A DNA stretch of 64,000 nucleotides from positions 1 to 64,000 of the forward strand of contig QJNS01000038.1 in NCBI GenBank assembly GCA_004154925.1. The letters run 5' to 3'. Made by a program: the position numbers and the translations under genes. The notes below the pieces were generated by a model. The model did no database searches. It saw only the letters and a list, made by a program, of their open reading frames with translations, and had not been told where the DNA came from. This DNA is from Monosporascus cannonballus (lineage: Eukaryota > Ascomycota > Sordariomycetes > Xylariales). How positions within the stretch are numbered: the stretch's first letter is position 1; each line of letters starts with the position of its first letter. Shown piece after piece: positions 60,991-64,000 of this stretch.

Positions 60991-61779
60991 TAAGATAAAC
61001 GGCTTCCAGGATAACCATAAAGTTAAGATATCAGTGTTACCTTGATTCCCAGAGGTATGAGGTGCATATAAAAGACGGTTAATTTCGACCAGATATTAAT
61101 AACTATGGATAGTTATTCTTAAAGCTTTGCGAACTTTCAGAATGTATTTTTTATCGGAAAACATTATCGATAAACCTTTATAATTTGTTACATTTTATTA
61201 TCTGCTATATGGACGAATATTTTATTTATTTCGGAACCAAAGAAAATAATGATTTTTGGCCTGGAAGGAACGATAAAATATTTACCGAACCCGATAACGA
61301 ATATCGATATACGGAAACTCCTTGATGGCCAGAACGCCTTGAATCTTGTTATTTATATCTTAATTTAAAACAGAATTAAAAGGCCATATCGTAAGAATAC
61401 TTATGTTACGCCCTGACGTTTTGTATTTAATACGAGCTTCTAAATGTGGGAATACCTTTTTCGGAAATATACCTTTTTAACCTTATAATTTAGAAAATAT
61501 TAAACTAAAAGAGAAGCCAGAAGAAAATAATTACTTTCGGATATTAATTAGGCAGAAAAAAGTAATTTAAATATATGAACGATTATTATATCAAATATGC
61601 AACCAAAAAAGTTCGAAAATAAAAACGCTTTTTCGCAAATAAATTACGTAAATCAAAAAACGATAAAGGCTTTCGAAAATAAGGTATCGAAAAACCCTAA
61701 TATATGAAACCTTATGTAAAGTAACAAAAGAATTACGTAATTAAATCGAGATTTCTTTACGGTATAAAAACAAAACGTT

Positions 61780-63400
61780 CAAAGCCATAATCGACTTAAA
61801 AGCCGAAGGAAATTTCATTTTTCCTGTAATGGCAAAAAAATACCAAATTCTCTGGAAATATAAGTTAAAATCCTATAAATTACGTATAATGGACGAAAGC
61901 TTATTTACATACGAAAACGGACGAATCTTACGGGAAACTGAAGAACTCTTAGTACGGATTTAAGGATACCAAGAATGGATTTTATTGGATATTGCCGATA
62001 TTTTTAAATATAATATCATCTTGGGAATGCCGTAGCTTAAATTTAGTAACTTTTATATTAACTGAAGGAACCAAATATTTTCATTGGAATAAAAACGAGA
62101 GTTATTTGAAAAAAACAACCAAGAAATTTATAATGTTATTAAGGAAGTCCAAATTGCAAATTAAGCCTCCATAATATTACCTGAGTATCGACGATTTAAA
62201 AAACTGTTTAAGGACAAAGAAAATTATGAGCTGCTACCTTATGGCCAATGGGATTATAGGATATTTATTAAGAAAGGATATTATTTCAAACTTTATAAAT
62301 TTACCACATAAACCTTAATAAGTTAAAGGCCTTATAAAAAAGCATTTAACTTAATTTAAAAAAAGAATATATTTAATTCTTTAACTTTTTTACGGAATAC
62401 CCCGTCCTTATGGTACCAAAAACCAAGGATAAAAAGCAAAAAAGTAACGAAAATAAAGACCTGGTTTTCAGAAAAATAATCGACTACCGATAGTTAAACG
62501 ATATCATAATTAAAAATGGATATCCTTTAACCTTAATAAGTACGTTAAAAAAACGTTAATAAAGTAAAGTGGTTTATTGTATTTAATTTTCGAAATGGTT
62601 ATTACCTTATCAAAATGGCCAAAGAAAAAAAATGGAAAATAGCATTTAAAATAATATATAGATTTTACGAATATAAAGTAATACCTATGAGATTTATTAA
62701 TACTCCCGCCAGTTTTTAACGATTAATCATAATTATTTTCAGAAAATTCCTGGATAAATTTGTATTCGTTTACCTCGACGATATCCTCATTTATTCCGAG
62801 ACTTTAAAAAAGCATAAAAAGTAAATCGCTTAAATGCTCCAAACGTTAAACGAAGCAAATATCCGAGTTAACTCAGCCAAAAGTATATAGCATATGCAGA
62901 AACTAAACTTTCCGGGATATATTTTTACTTCCAGCCAAATTTAAATTTAACGTTTTAAGATGAACGTAATTAAAGATTAGCCTATCCCTAATAAGATAAC
63001 CGTTATAGATATCCGGTAGATCTTAGGATTTACGAGTTACGTACGCGGCCTAATTAAGAGATACGGAGATATAATTAAATTATTAACGAAACTTATTACT
63101 AAGGAATACGTAAGAAAAAAGTTCGAATTACCAAAAAAAAGAAAAAAAAGCATTCCAGATCTTAAAGAATGTAATTACCAGCGGAATTATAATAAAATTA
63201 TCCAACGTAACTAAAAAAAACGCTTGAAAACGGATATTTCAAATTACGCACTGGATGCCGTTCTGGAATAACTAAAGGATAACGGCAAATAATACCCAGT
63301 GGCATATTACTTAAAAGCATTCCGAAATGCAGAACTTAGATATTTAATTTACGATAAGGAATTGCTAGCGATTATTAATATTTTTAAAGAATAAGAATCT
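61780..63400 (+). pseudogene. Protease, RT and RNase H remnants of family B
   Basis: Protease: IIDLKAEGNFIFP (about 61790) with the DSGA box altered, then EWILLDIADIFKYNIILGMP. RT: FVYLDDILIYSETLKKH with the catalytic YLDD intact (62771-62782). RNase H: QITHWMPFW-type remnant, and AYYLKAFRNAELRYLIYDKE then LLAII at 63302-63376. Several frame changes and stops separate these blocks. Confidence 0.72.
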
Positions 63401-64000
63401 TTTTTTAGCAGAACGAAAAAACCCTTTAATATTTACTTTAATTATAAAAACCGTACCTAATTTATAAAAGCCCAAAAACTGAATAAACGATATAAAAAAT
63501 AAAAAAGTTTTTATTAAAATTTAATTTCAAAATATATCATATTAAAGGAAAAAAGAATATTTAGGCGGATATTTTTAATTGCAAAAGCGATTATAATTTT
63601 AAAGTTCCTAAAAGAAATATGTAAATATTATAATACAATCAGGATAGCACAGTATAGTTATGCGAAATCTTAAAAAAAACCATCTTTTAAACTTTTAATA
63701 CGGTCCCGAAATTCTTATAATAAGGAAAAATAAAAAAAGGTTTAATAGCTAAAGGAATAGTGAAAAGATTAATTACTGTACTATGGCAAAATTTATGTTT
63801 CTAAGAATTAACAAAAACAATTCGTAAAGGAATTTTACGAAAACCTATTATACAAATATTAAGGAATTTTCAAAACTACCCGATAGCTACAAAAGAAATA
63901 CAATTTCCTTAAATTACGCCGTATAATCAAAATAGTTATTAAAAATTGCAATATTTGCAACAAGGCTAAAATAGCACGTTATAAACCTTACGGGTTATTA

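Larger units (their letters stand above)
58950..64000 (+). mobile_element. Second Ty3/gypsy family (B), cut by window end
   Basis: A plus-strand element of a different family from A. An LTR starts at 58950, then gag, protease, RT, RNase H and the start of integrase run to the end of the window. Integrase is entered at 63930-64000 with NCNICNKAKIARYKPYGLL, the C..C...K..R..P.GLL end of the HHCC domain. It is mutated and full of stops, but less AT-shifted than family A copies. The 3' LTR lies outside the window. Confidence 0.82.

Overview
The window looks like a piece of a filamentous ascomycete (Pezizomycotina) chromosome with two very different halves. The evidence is spliceosomal genes with short GT..AG introns and CTAAC-type branch sites, typical fungal protein families, and a large AT-rich block of LTR retrotransposons. 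That block carries the C-to-T / G-to-A scars of repeat-induced point mutation (RIP). The species cannot be named from sequence alone.

Positions 1-13,150 have balanced base composition and hold five supportable genes. (1) An uncharacterised 6-exon gene (987-2070, minus). (2) A complete cytosolic prolyl-tRNA synthetase split into 18 exons, one only 5 nt long (2900-5880, minus). (3) A small stand-alone NIF3/YqfO-type CutA-like domain protein (6599-7026, minus). (4) An intronless class I SAM methyltransferase (7422-8105, plus). (5) A dynamin-like GTPase with a Ser/Gly-rich, FG-containing C-terminal extension ending in a nucleoporin-like EELRL motif (8592-11709, minus). They do not form an obvious pathway or biosynthetic cluster. 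The first 87 bases are a pure C run, probably a contig-end artefact.

At about 13.2 kb the composition changes abruptly. From there to 64,000 the sequence is AT-rich, depleted in CpA/TpG but still containing CpG, and full of stop codons. 13.2-16.4 kb is unrecognised decayed DNA. 16.4-19.6 kb holds a decayed plus-strand gene that resembles a hAT transposase at its C-terminus. From 19.9 kb on there is a nested stack of Ty3/gypsy chromovirus elements of one large family (LTR ends TGTTACGA..CCGTCACA): a solo LTR (19,931-20,272); truncated element E1 (from 20,896) with a solo LTR inside it; truncated element E2 (from 25,639); and element E3 (28,952-49,572). E3 is interrupted by complete element E4 (34,226-41,116, minus), by complete element EF (41,495-48,031, plus) and by a 143-bp TG..CA insertion. 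E4 contains a separate 190-bp TG..CA insertion. To the right is an E5 fragment (49,573-58,949) split by a Copia-type element with 163-bp LTRs (50,022-55,507). The last 5 kb (58,950-64,000) is a second Ty3/gypsy family on the plus strand, cut off by the window end inside its integrase. Perfect 5-bp target duplications confirm most of the insertions.

The most interesting observation is an extra reading frame antisense to gag-pol, between pol and the 3' LTR of the chromovirus family. In E3 and E4 it shows the six-position spacing of a fungal Zn(II)2Cys6 cluster, with individual cysteines changed to tyrosine by RIP-type G-to-A mutation, followed by a charged helical region. The nested insertions, the patchy RIP within single LTRs and the short un-mutated insertions give a readable relative chronology.
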